Both the position numbers and the translations under genes were made by a program. DNA of 64,000 nucleotides. It comes from Marinospirillum sp035271045 (GTDB lineage Bacteria > Pseudomonadota > Gammaproteobacteria > Pseudomonadales > Halomonadaceae). Where the stretch lies: NCBI RefSeq assembly GCF_035271045.1, contig NZ_DATESC010000021.1, positions 56,060 to 120,059 of the forward strand, given 5' to 3'. The notes beneath the pieces are model-generated. The model was not told the DNA's origin. It was given only the letters and a program-made list of their open reading frames with translations, and made no database searches. How positions within the stretch are numbered: the stretch's first letter is position 1; every line of letters starts with the position of its first letter. Positions 44,489-52,604 of the stretch are shown here, in pieces.

Positions 44489-47441
44489 TCGTTATCCTTT
44501 CTAATTTAAAACGCTCTAGCTTGTCATACAACTTTGCTTCACTGGCAGCAATCATGGTGTCGTATTGGCTATTTTGACAACCCCACAGCGTTGAATCTTG
44601 CTCGGGGTTATGGCCGGCCACAAAAGGCAAAGGCACCAATACCCGTAAGTCCTTCTTCTCTAAATACCTATCCATCGTATTTAGGTGTACGTCTTGATTC
44701 ATACAATCCCAGCCAGCCATATAAGTCAGCGGCTTTTTACCATAAAAGTTACACACAGCACTAATCATTCGGTCAATAATGACGTAACTTTCACCATCCC
44801 GTTCAAAATAATCCAATATTTGTGTGGCATCCGAAACATCGGCTAATAAGCCACTTAATAAATCACAAGGCTTAGACAAAGCAGTCGATGACTCAGCAGC
44901 AGGTTTTGTTTCTAACGTTAAAAACAAATCCTTCGCCTTTTGCCAACGCTGCAACGCTGCAGGGCTTAGCACCACGTCATCTTCCCAAACTTCTAAATAA
45001 TCATTACCCTGCAACAACGCTTGCTGGGCAAGGTAACTGTAACTTAGCGCACAGCCTATCCAACCGATATTAAAACGCAAGCCATGAAAGACACCGACAC
45101 TGGGGTGTCGTTCCCTAAAAGTAGCATGGCGCTCATATGATTCAGGCATTGAAAGGCACAAGGGTTGTTGCATGGCGGGCTGACTTAACACCGCTGGCAG
45201 TGTTTTAACCGCCAAAGGGCTAATTAACCCTAAACCCACTAACAGGCGACCCACATGAAACTTAGCACCGGCTAAATCGGTGGGTAATTCAGCTAAACTG
45301 CGCGGTTTATCTAACTGCGTTTGAATGGCCTGCAACATAGCATCAAGATCACCAATGGGGGTAAACGTGATCCAAGGGTTTAAAACAGCGTGGTCAGCTT
45401 GGTCAACACTGACTTCAGAAACAATATTTAAACCTAGCGACAAAGCCTCATAAATACGCGTGGTTTCTAGCAAAGCACCTTCATAATAATGAATATTCAC
45501 TAGCACTTTGGCGCGTTGCAATTGTGCATACAAGGCTTCACCAAACACTTCGCTAACAATCAGGGTTTTAAATTGCTTGCTGATCGCATCTAAAAACAGT
45601 TTGCGCCTTGGGTTATGCACATCACCATAAAAAACCACATCATAGTCGACTAAGTTTTCTTGGCTAGTAGACGAACTATTAACAGACAGGCTATTAACCG
45701 GAAGATTACTAATCGGCAAGTAATAAAGCTTGGCAAAAGGAACACCTTGCTGTTCTTGCAAATAGGCAAGGTTGGTTTTGGAATAATCCAGTACCGCCTC
45801 AGCGTTATTTAAAATGTGGGCATAATTGGCATCAAACCAGCGCGAACTAACGCTTTGCTCCATTTGAAACACCACATACCTAGCAGGCATTTTTTTAAAC
45901 AGTTGGGCACAAATAATAATGTGTAAAGAAGTATCATACTGCGGCAATTCAGCATCACCTGCACCTTTTACAAACAGGTTATTTACCGTCAAACCAAAGC
46001 TTTTTAACTGCTGTTGCAGCAACTTTGCCACAAACTCAGTATGCGCCGTACACAAAAGCGTAATGCCATTAGCATTCACAAACGGTTCAGCAGCAGTTAT
46101 AGGTTCAGCAGCAGTTATAGATACAGCAGCACTCACGCTAGCCACAGGCGTTGCAGTAAACCAGCGGCGAATTTTTTTCAGCACACCTTCGGTATTACGC
46201 AGCAACCTAATTTTAATACCTTGCAAATCACCCACAATAATTAACTGCAATAAGGTACGCATTTTACTACTAATTTTAGTCACCCAAGGCCAAGCTGCTA
46301 CGCCACTTTTTTGCTGCGCCAACATTCTTATGGCATACAGGTTTTCATTCATAGTGGCTTGCAATTGCTGTTGTTGGGCTTGTAACTGGGTCAGCATTTC
46401 AGCCTGCAAACTGGCTTGTTGCTGGGCTTGTTGCTGTTCAATTTTGTTAATGCTGATAGTTTTGGCTAACTGATTTAACTGATTATTAACCACTTTGGCT
46501 TCATTGGTTAGGGCGATTTCAAACGCTAACTGCTGCTGTTGCTGTTGCATTTTAACCATCTGAAAATCTTTAGTGAGCTGACCTAGCTGGTTATCAATCG
46601 ACACTTCTTGCTCTTGGCGGCGGTTAGTTTCTAGCAAGCTTAGCTGTAACTGGCTAACCACCTCTTCATGGTGCTTATTGGCTTTGGCTACACTAAAAAA
46701 ATTACGGCACATAAACAGCATAACGCTGATTTGTTCAGCCGAATAAAAGGGGGCGCTTAACTTAAAAAACTTAGCTAATTCAGCACTAAAACCCTGTATA
46801 GACACACCAAAACCGACACCACTTAACTGAGCGCTGTACCAAGCGGTAACCCCTGGCACACGCTGCATTGACCCTTTTTCAGCCATTTGTAGCCAAAAAT
46901 TCCAATCTTCATACACATCCAGCTGCGTATTAAACTGGCAAGCTTGAGTTAAAGCGTTATTTTTGAATAATACCGAATGAATCGGCAGGTAATTTTCATA
47001 AGCCAAGTGCAGTGGGTCGAACTCGTAATCAAATACCTTTTGCACTTCAGGATTTGCCGCTGAAAATACACAGGCAGTGTCTGAATAAGCAGCAATCAGT
47101 TCTGAGTCACCTTGCAACACTTTCAACAACCCTGCCACATGGCTGGGGTCAATCCAATCATCATCATCTAAAAACAGCAGCGCTTTACCTGCTGCTTTTT
47201 TTAAAGCCACGTTCGCTGCATTAGAGCGCCCTTGGTTGGTATCTAAATTAACCAGCGTAAAAGCCACCTGTTGCTGAATGGCTTGCTGTTTTAGTTCAAG
47301 GTCGACGGCTTGACCACCATCATTAACTAAAATAATTTCTAAGGGTCGATGGGTTTGCTGTAAAACGGCATCAACTGCTTTAGCTAGTGTAACAGGGCGG
47401 TTAAACGTTCTGATTAAAACCGAAACAAGGTTTGCATTCAT
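44472..47441 (-). CDS. Three-domain glycosyltransferase (GT2 - coiled coil - GT-B-like - GT25-like)
   Basis: 989 residues from the ATG at 47441, which overlaps the upstream stop (ATGA). Residues about 1-220 are a GT2 domain (LVSVLIRTFNRPVTLAKAVD, LVNDGG, LFLDDDDW). Residues about 250-380 form a Gln-rich coiled coil with a run of six Gln. Residues about 455-715 resemble a GT-B/CgeB-like glycosyltransferase (YDVVFYGDVHNPRRKLFLDA, EGALLETTRIYEALSLGLNI). Residues about 755-985 resemble GT25 LPS glycosyltransferases (GWIGCALSYSYLAQQALLQG then YLEVWEDDVVLSP). The domain combination suggests consecutive sugar additions on one scaffold. Acceptor unknown. Confidence 0.8.
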   Translation of the reverse strand: MNANLVSVLIRTFNRPVTLAKAVDAVLQQTHRPLEIILVNDGGQAVDLELKQQAIQQQVAFTLVNLDTNQGRSNAANVALKKAAGKALLFLDDDDWIDPSHVAGLLKVLQGDSELIAAYSDTACVFSAANPEVQKVFDYEFDPLHLAYENYLPIHSVLFKNNALTQACQFNTQLDVYEDWNFWLQMAEKGSMQRVPGVTAWYSAQLSGVGFGVSIQGFSAELAKFFKLSAPFYSAEQISVMLFMCRNFFSVAKANKHHEEVVSQLQLSLLETNRRQEQEVSIDNQLGQLTKDFQMVKMQQQQQQLAFEIALTNEAKVVNNQLNQLAKTISINKIEQQQAQQQASLQAEMLTQLQAQQQQLQATMNENLYAIRMLAQQKSGVAAWPWVTKISSKMRTLLQLIIVGDLQGIKIRLLRNTEGVLKKIRRWFTATPVASVSAAVSITAAEPITAAEPFVNANGITLLCTAHTEFVAKLLQQQLKSFGLTVNNLFVKGAGDAELPQYDTSLHIIICAQLFKKMPARYVVFQMEQSVSSRWFDANYAHILNNAEAVLDYSKTNLAYLQEQQGVPFAKLYYLPISNLPVNSLSVNSSSTSQENLVDYDVVFYGDVHNPRRKLFLDAISKQFKTLIVSEVFGEALYAQLQRAKVLVNIHYYEGALLETTRIYEALSLGLNIVSEVSVDQADHAVLNPWITFTPIGDLDAMLQAIQTQLDKPRSLAELPTDLAGAKFHVGRLLVGLGLISPLAVKTLPAVLSQPAMQQPLCLSMPESYERHATFRERHPSVGVFHGLRFNIGWIGCALSYSYLAQQALLQGNDYLEVWEDDVVLSPAALQRWQKAKDLFLTLETKPAAESSTALSKPCDLLSGLLADVSDATQILDYFERDGESYVIIDRMISAVCNFYGKKPLTYMAGWDCMNQDVHLNTMDRYLEKKDLRVLVPLPFVAGHNPEQDSTLWGCQNSQYDTMIAASEAKLYDKLERFKLERITNGGVG
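46084..46119. repeat. 18-bp tandem repeat in the glycosyltransferase gene
   Basis: Two exact copies of GGTTCAGCAGCAGTTATA, followed by a degenerate third (GATACAGCAGCACTCA). They encode a repeated ITAAEP in the linker between the coiled coil and the second glycosyltransferase domain; copy number could vary without frameshift. Confidence 0.85.
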
Positions 47442-48376
47442 TTGACCCACCAACTCCTATTCATGCTAAGTAATTGATTCAATTTATTGGGTAATAAACG
47501 GTTGTTTTTACCCAGCTTATAGCCCAGCAATTTCAGCAGGCTTCTTAATAAAGATTCTGGAATTTTATGCGCTAAACCTTGGCTTTTTAACCATCGCATT
47601 TCTGACATCACATAGTGCCGACCGGCTTTTTCTGGCCTTGCCAAAGTAGTAAAAATCCACGCTTGCTGTTGATGCATACAGCCAATGTCAAAATAGCGTT
47701 TTAATTCTTGCCACGGCGTGTAATCGTGCGAGTGTACAGCGGTTGCTTGGGCAACATAGGCTAGCGCATAGCCTGCCTTTAATAACTTAGCGCCAACAAT
47801 AAAATCTTCACCAATAATGGTATTAGCAGGAAACTGCCCCACCGCATTTAAGGCTTGTTTCGTGTAGGCACAAAACGCATTCGACAAAAAAGCTGCTTTA
47901 ATACCGCGTTCTTGCAAGGTTTCAGGCGTAGAAACATAACTTTGGGCAGGGTAATTAAATGCCCGTAAATGCGCCCCAAAAGGCTGCGCTGTGGCGTTGG
48001 GTAATTGCCTGCCATAAGCCGCGGCTAACTGGGGCTGATTGATTAAAGTATTCACCAACAACTCAACCGCAGCAGGCGTGGGCAAAGCATCTTGGCTTAA
48101 ATACACTAGAATATCGGCTTGGGCATGACGAATAGCAAGGTTGCGTGTGCCGCCGTGATTAAATTCACTGCGTTGAATGCTGATAAATTCAATCGCTGGG
48201 CAGGCTTGGCAAAGCTTAGGCGTAGCATCGGTGGATGCTGAATCAATAATGATGCACTGGTAATTGCCAGTGTTTAGCAATTCACTTAAACACTTCAACA
48301 ACGCAGGCAACCACGCTTGGGCATTTAAAACCGGCACGATTAAAGTCGCCTTAGGGCTGATTATTGATAAAGCCAT
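47438..48376 (-). CDS. Glycosyltransferase, GT2 family (rhamnosyltransferase-like)
   Basis: 312 residues. GT-A fold with ATLIVPVLNAQAWLPALLKC at the N-terminus, then CIIIDSASTDAT and the stretch RSEFNHGGTRNLAIRHAQAD, which is typical of rhamnosyltransferase-like GT2 enzymes. Overlaps the phosphoglycosyl transferase by 26 bp and the next glycosyltransferase by 4 bp, so the three are one tightly coupled unit. The donor sugar is not certain. Confidence 0.85.
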   Translation of the reverse strand: MALSIISPKATLIVPVLNAQAWLPALLKCLSELLNTGNYQCIIIDSASTDATPKLCQACPAIEFISIQRSEFNHGGTRNLAIRHAQADILVYLSQDALPTPAAVELLVNTLINQPQLAAAYGRQLPNATAQPFGAHLRAFNYPAQSYVSTPETLQERGIKAAFLSNAFCAYTKQALNAVGQFPANTIIGEDFIVGAKLLKAGYALAYVAQATAVHSHDYTPWQELKRYFDIGCMHQQQAWIFTTLARPEKAGRHYVMSEMRWLKSQGLAHKIPESLLRSLLKLLGYKLGKNNRLLPNKLNQLLSMNRSWWVK

Positions 48377-48923
48377 GAATAATCGTTCTCAACATTATTT
48401 TAATATCAAACAGCAGTGTTTTGTGTTGCACATAGTAAATATCGGCGTTAACGCGCTGTTGCATTTCAGTATCGGACTTAACATAGCCCCTTAAACCCTT
48501 CACCTGCGCCCAGCCAGTCATACCAGGGGGCACAGTGTACCTTAGGTGATAGTTAGCAAACACCCGTTCATAATGTTGATTTTGTTCTAGTACATAAGGT
48601 CGCGGGCCAACTAAAGCCATTTCACCTTTTAAAACATTCAATAATTGCGGCAATTCATCTAGGCTGGTTTTCCTTAAAAAATGCCCTAGTTTGGTGATAC
48701 GCATATCACCCGGCATTGCAGCTTTAAAAACTTGTGGCGCACTGACTCGCATGGTACGAAATTTGTAAATAGCAAATGGTTGCTTGTTAAGGCCAAGGCG
48801 TTGCTGCTTAAATAAAACAGGACCTTTAGAGGTGAGTCGAATGAGTAGCGCAAGGGTAAATAAGAGCGGTAGTAATAGCAGTAATATCAAGGCTGCTAGT
48901 AGTTTGTTTTGTAGTGAACCCAT
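48351..48923 (-). CDS. Phosphoglycosyl transferase (undecaprenyl-phosphate sugar transferase)
   Basis: 190 residues, the small monotopic type with one N-terminal membrane segment (LLAALILLLLLPLLFTLALL). Signature regions KFRTMRV, TSLDELPQLLNVLKGEMALV and VGPRP are complete, then PPGMTGWAQVKG. It starts lipid-linked glycan assembly by moving a sugar-1-phosphate to undecaprenyl phosphate. First gene of the glycan operon, behind a CRP-like site and a leader hairpin. Confidence 0.93.
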   Translation of the reverse strand: MGSLQNKLLAALILLLLLPLLFTLALLIRLTSKGPVLFKQQRLGLNKQPFAIYKFRTMRVSAPQVFKAAMPGDMRITKLGHFLRKTSLDELPQLLNVLKGEMALVGPRPYVLEQNQHYERVFANYHLRYTVPPGMTGWAQVKGLRGYVKSDTEMQQRVNADIYYVQHKTLLFDIKIMLRTIIHGFINNQP

Positions 48924-48946
48924 GCTTTTTAGCTTCTTGTATTATT

Positions 48947-48976
48947 AAAAAACCCCTGCTCATACGAACAAGGGTT
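48947..48976 (-). terminator. Terminator-like hairpin in the leader of the glycan operon
   Basis: On the minus strand AACCCTTG pairs with CAGGGGTT (8 bp, one G-T) around a 10-nt loop and ends in TTTTTT. It lies between the predicted start near 48992 and the first gene (48923). It can end transcripts from the TPR gene upstream and could attenuate the operon's own promoter. Confidence 0.65.
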
Positions 48977-48998
48977 GCGAGTATTTTTAACGAGTCAT

Positions 48999-49041
48999 AG
49001 ATTAACAGCTAGAATCCAGCTTACTTGTGACAAGCATCACA
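48999..49041 (-). promoter_or_regulatory. CRP-like site 1 and -10 of the glycan operon
   Basis: The minus strand has TGTGATGCTTGTCACA (49041-49026), a full TGTGA-N6-TCACA match. TAATCT (49004-48999) lies where a -10 would be if the palindrome is centred at -41.5; its first, second and last bases match the consensus. First downstream gene starts at 48923. Confidence 0.7.
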
Positions 49042-49079
49042 TCAAATCCTTGTAAACCAAATCTTGCAAAAAGTATTAT

Positions 49080-50417
49080 TTAAAACTGCCAGTTAATGCC
49101 CAGTTCTATTTGGCGGCTTCTATATTCAAACACCTCTAAGTTACTATCTTGGTGCTGCATAGCTGCCTGAGCACTAAGCAACAAGTTAGAACTTAAAGGC
49201 AATAAATAGGCTACAGAAAATTGCTGACGCTCTACGCTACGACGAGCATTATTACGCATGTATGGGCTATAACCTTCAGCATCTTGCCACTGAGTATAGC
49301 GTGCTTGCGCTTGCAGCCTGCCGCGAAATAAGGGTTGCTGCCAATGAACAGTAAACTCGGTACCTACACGATGACCACCAGCGCGGTCATTATTTAGTGC
49401 ATAGTTAAGCATTGCACCACCACTAAAACGTAATTCGGTGGTATTAAAGGTACAGTTCAAAGCGGGTGTTAAACGGTATTCAATGGCATTAAGGTGACTG
49501 CGTCCAGGAAAATCTTGATAGCCCAATGTGTGATGAGGCGCAAATTGGCAGTTATCATTATTATCAAACTTAATTTTAGTTTTAGCTGGCTGCCATTCTT
49601 GCTGGGCTTCTAAAGTAGAAAAGATATGTTTACCACCATGATCAAGCCCAATTAAAGCGAGGTTATGCTTTAGTTGTCCACCACCAAACAATTGGTTTTG
49701 GTGTTGGTAGCGAGCGCTAAGTTGGTGTTGGTTATCTTCGGAGTTTTCGCTTAAACGGCTATTTAACCCTAACTGCAAGCTGTGACTACTATTAGCACTG
49801 CGCTGCGTATATTGACTGCTAGCACCTAAACTTAATACTGCGCCACTGCGTGGCTGCGCTAGCTCTAACAACCGTTCCTCACCCTCCCAGATTATAGTTA
49901 AATAACTAAGGCTAGGGCTAGTGTTTAGGTTGCTGTCATAACCAGCATTTAAGCTTAATTGGTGAGTAAAGGTATTCAATCGCTTACTCAATACTTTTTG
50001 ATTGGCTTTAATTTGTTGGCGAATAACTGGTGGTAAATTAGGGTTGTTTAATAAATGTTGATTTAATGATTGGGCAGCAAAGGGATCACCGCTGAAATAA
50101 AGCACTTGAGCATAATCCATTTGCGCAGCACCGTGCTGAGGATTTAATAACAGTGCTCTTTCTAAAGTATCTAAAGCGCTACTTACACGCCCAGTACGCA
50201 GTTCTATTGCCCCAAAATAGGCTAAAAAATCTGCACTACTAAGACAGGCTGTAAATAGGGGTTGTAGACGTTGGTGCTCAGCATGCCATTCTTGTGGTGT
50301 AGTTGGTAAGGTGTCTGGCTGCCAATTACCACAAGATTCAGGATTGCTTGCTAATGCCAATCCTGCAAAAAACAGGTTTGCAAAAAGCCAACCAAGAATT
50401 AGTAAGGCACAGCGCAT
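49080..50417 (-). CDS. TPR-containing outer-membrane beta-barrel protein (Slam-like)
   Basis: About 445 residues from the ATG at 50417, which gives a clean signal peptide (MRCALLILGWLFANLFFAGL, cut after LALA); a TTG at 50444 would add nine residues. TPR-like helices follow (FGAIELRTGRVSSALDTLER, ALLLNPQHGAAQMDYAQVLY). From about residue 165 alternating amphipathic strands run to a terminal Phe (GINWQF), the usual barrel-insertion signal. TPR plus C-terminal barrel resembles DUF560/Slam proteins, which help surface proteins cross the outer membrane. This is a resemblance only. Probably cotranscribed with the CHASE2 gene. Confidence 0.75.
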   Translation of the reverse strand: MRCALLILGWLFANLFFAGLALASNPESCGNWQPDTLPTTPQEWHAEHQRLQPLFTACLSSADFLAYFGAIELRTGRVSSALDTLERALLLNPQHGAAQMDYAQVLYFSGDPFAAQSLNQHLLNNPNLPPVIRQQIKANQKVLSKRLNTFTHQLSLNAGYDSNLNTSPSLSYLTIIWEGEERLLELAQPRSGAVLSLGASSQYTQRSANSSHSLQLGLNSRLSENSEDNQHQLSARYQHQNQLFGGGQLKHNLALIGLDHGGKHIFSTLEAQQEWQPAKTKIKFDNNDNCQFAPHHTLGYQDFPGRSHLNAIEYRLTPALNCTFNTTELRFSGGAMLNYALNNDRAGGHRVGTEFTVHWQQPLFRGRLQAQARYTQWQDAEGYSPYMRNNARRSVERQQFSVAYLLPLSSNLLLSAQAAMQHQDSNLEVFEYRSRQIELGINWQF

Positions 50418-50493
50418 AAAAAGATTAGGATTTAAAGTTATCAAATTACTTACATTGCCGTGCCGTTTGAAGGGTTCGTTTTAAAGTATTTGA

Positions 50494-52509
50494 TTATCTA
50501 CTTTGTGGGCGCAGTTGCAATACCCTATTAGTGTGACTTTTAGCTAGATTTTGTGACTGTTGGCGCAAAGTAAACAACTCTTGTGGAGCAGTAAAGCCTT
50601 CTAATAAATAACGACCTTGGCTTTGTACCGCTTCTGTTGGTAGGGTTTGAGCTGCTTGTTCGCCTAAAAGTAAGGTGCTACCTATTTCAGCTGTCATTTT
50701 TTGAATACCAATAACACGATTAACCGTTTGCCCCAACAATAAATGGCTGCGGCGCTGAGCAGAACCAAGGCTACCCATAAGTACACTGCCTAGATCTAAA
50801 GCAAAATCTAACGCCAAGGGTTCTAAATTAGGGTGGGGCGGCGCTTCTAATAATTTATGCAAAGTTGCTTGTAGCTGTTGCACCATAGCAATAGCATTTT
50901 GTACCTGAGCAGTTTGATTGCTAGGGTTAACTGGCCAAGCGGCTAGAATCGCATCACCACGGAACTCATGCAGTGTACCGCCGTGCATGGCTAAGGTTTT
51001 GTTAGCAGTAATAAAGAAATAGTGTAATAGGGCGGCGGTTTCTTCAGCTGGCAGGTGTTCTTGCCAAGCATTGAAATTGCGTAAATCAGCATAAATAACT
51101 AGCAACTGTTGGTTGCTACCTTCCACTTGACTCGTTGTTTTACGAAATGCAATTTGGTCGGCTATGCCTTTGGGCAAATAGCTACTTAGGTTTTGGTAAA
51201 GGCGCTGACGCTCAAAGCGAGTACGAGCAAATTCTAATAGTAATAAAGCCACAGCAGCAAGGCTAGTATACAAGGCGGGCAATAACCAACCCAACCACAG
51301 ATTATGAGACAGAAACATCCAGTGCATAGCGAGCTGGGCTAAGGGTAAAACAGCAGCAGCAGTAGCTAAGAATGTAACGTTATATTGGCGGTTAGCTGCT
51401 AACAGTAGTAACAAGCCAGCACTTAACAAAACTTGAATCAGTTGGTATAACCAAGCACCTTGTGGCTGGTAAGTATGGTTTTGGTCTAACAAGGCACTTA
51501 ATAAGCGTGCTTGCAATTCCACTCCAGGAGTTAGCGCAGCATGAGGTGTAGGCACTACGTCTGCCAAACCAAAAGCAGTAGCGCCAACTAGCACCCAAGC
51601 ATTACTTAATAGCCGAGGTGGGTAGTTATTGTTCATTAAATCGGCAATAGAAAGGGTCGTAAAATTTTCGGGGGCTTGCTGATAACTAAGGCGTAAATTG
51701 CCCTGTGCATCTAATGGCAACTGAACCGGCGTATTGCTAGCCTTTAACCACCAAACTGGCGCAAATAAACCCATGCCTTTTTCTAAGTAAAGTTCTGGTT
51801 TAAGTTCTGGTGAAGCAGACGGTTTTATTCCAGCCAACAGTGCGGCTAAGGTTAACGAAGGGTATGCTTTACCATTCACACACACTAAAGGCGGCTGGCT
51901 ACGAATCACGCCGTCTTGACTAACCACCGGCGCAATGTGCCCCACGTTTTGGTTAACATAAACCGCTGCGTTGCCTAAATAATTTTGTGTATTAGGCAAC
52001 ACTTGGCAGTGAATGCTGTTACTTAAAAGAATGCCTTGACCTAGCTGGCCGGTTTGTAGGTTTTGGTTGCTATCTAGTGCCGGTAAAATACCTAACACGC
52101 TGGGGGTTTGTGCCAGTTGTGCAGCAAATAAATCGTCACCGGCTTTAGCTTCAGGCAAAATTAAATCATAAATTTGTAATGCTACACCAGCTTGCTGCAA
52201 CTGAGCAGAAACCTCTGCCAAGGTTGTGCGACTCCAAGGCCAAGCACCTAATTGCTGTAACGCGGCTTCGTCAATAGTCACCACCACAAAGCGCTGTTCT
52301 GGTTGAATTAGTGGTGCAAAAGCCCAACGCTGCTCACTGGCTCTTTCTTCAAACAAACGCAGCTGCGGTGCTACTAGCCACATCAGCAGCAACAAAAGTG
52401 GCAGCACAATTAACAACAACAGCAACCGAGACGCGTGCGGGTTAATTCGCAGCGTCAGGGCTACTGAAGGTGGTAAAACTGTGTTTGGTGCAGCTGGCTT
52501 GGCGCTCAC
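50494..52509 (-). CDS. CHASE2-domain class III nucleotidyl cyclase (unusual active site)
   Basis: About 671 residues from a GTG at 52509 with AAGGG six bases upstream; a TTG at 52533 is the longer alternative. One membrane span near 28-47, a periplasmic CHASE2 sensor (about 50-345, containing VVVTIDEAALQQLGAWPWSR and PGVELQARLLSALL), three more spans (about 350-430) and a cytoplasmic class III cyclase domain. Both metal Asp are present (ADLRNF, Asp475; FRGDA, Asp519), as is the Asn of TVN (Asn597). However, the base-selecting Lys is Glu515, the second selecting residue is Gln594, and the transition-state Arg position is Gly601. It may have altered specificity, low activity or a sensory role. 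Confidence 0.85.
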   Translation of the reverse strand: MSAKPAAPNTVLPPSVALTLRINPHASRLLLLLIVLPLLLLLMWLVAPQLRLFEERASEQRWAFAPLIQPEQRFVVVTIDEAALQQLGAWPWSRTTLAEVSAQLQQAGVALQIYDLILPEAKAGDDLFAAQLAQTPSVLGILPALDSNQNLQTGQLGQGILLSNSIHCQVLPNTQNYLGNAAVYVNQNVGHIAPVVSQDGVIRSQPPLVCVNGKAYPSLTLAALLAGIKPSASPELKPELYLEKGMGLFAPVWWLKASNTPVQLPLDAQGNLRLSYQQAPENFTTLSIADLMNNNYPPRLLSNAWVLVGATAFGLADVVPTPHAALTPGVELQARLLSALLDQNHTYQPQGAWLYQLIQVLLSAGLLLLLAANRQYNVTFLATAAAVLPLAQLAMHWMFLSHNLWLGWLLPALYTSLAAVALLLLEFARTRFERQRLYQNLSSYLPKGIADQIAFRKTTSQVEGSNQQLLVIYADLRNFNAWQEHLPAEETAALLHYFFITANKTLAMHGGTLHEFRGDAILAAWPVNPSNQTAQVQNAIAMVQQLQATLHKLLEAPPHPNLEPLALDFALDLGSVLMGSLGSAQRRSHLLLGQTVNRVIGIQKMTAEIGSTLLLGEQAAQTLPTEAVQSQGRYLLEGFTAPQELFTLRQQSQNLAKSHTNRVLQLRPQSR

Positions 52510-52562
52510 AATAAACCCTTGGTGGCAGTGCAATAAAATAGAATAGTTAACTTAAAATAAAC

Positions 52563-52604
52563 ATTCTATAGATTGCCAAGTATCACGCGGTGACGGCGAT
52601 CACA
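52563..52604 (-). promoter_or_regulatory. CRP-like site 2 and -10 of the CHASE2 gene
   Basis: The minus strand has TGTGATCGCCGTCACC (52604-52589) and a TAGAAT (52568-52563) that places the palindrome centre at about -40.5. It lies directly after the tolC-type stop codon and about 80 bp before the cyclase start, so it would drive the cyclase-TPR unit. Confidence 0.7.

Noticed and set aside
45919..46473. 184-residue plus-strand frame inside the glycosyltransferase gene
   Set aside because: Cys-rich low-complexity translation opposite the Gln-rich coiled coil; a shadow of CAG/CAA codons.
48924..49079. JUMPstart/ops (RfaH) element ahead of the glycan operon
   Set aside because: No GGCGGTAG-type sequence in the leader.
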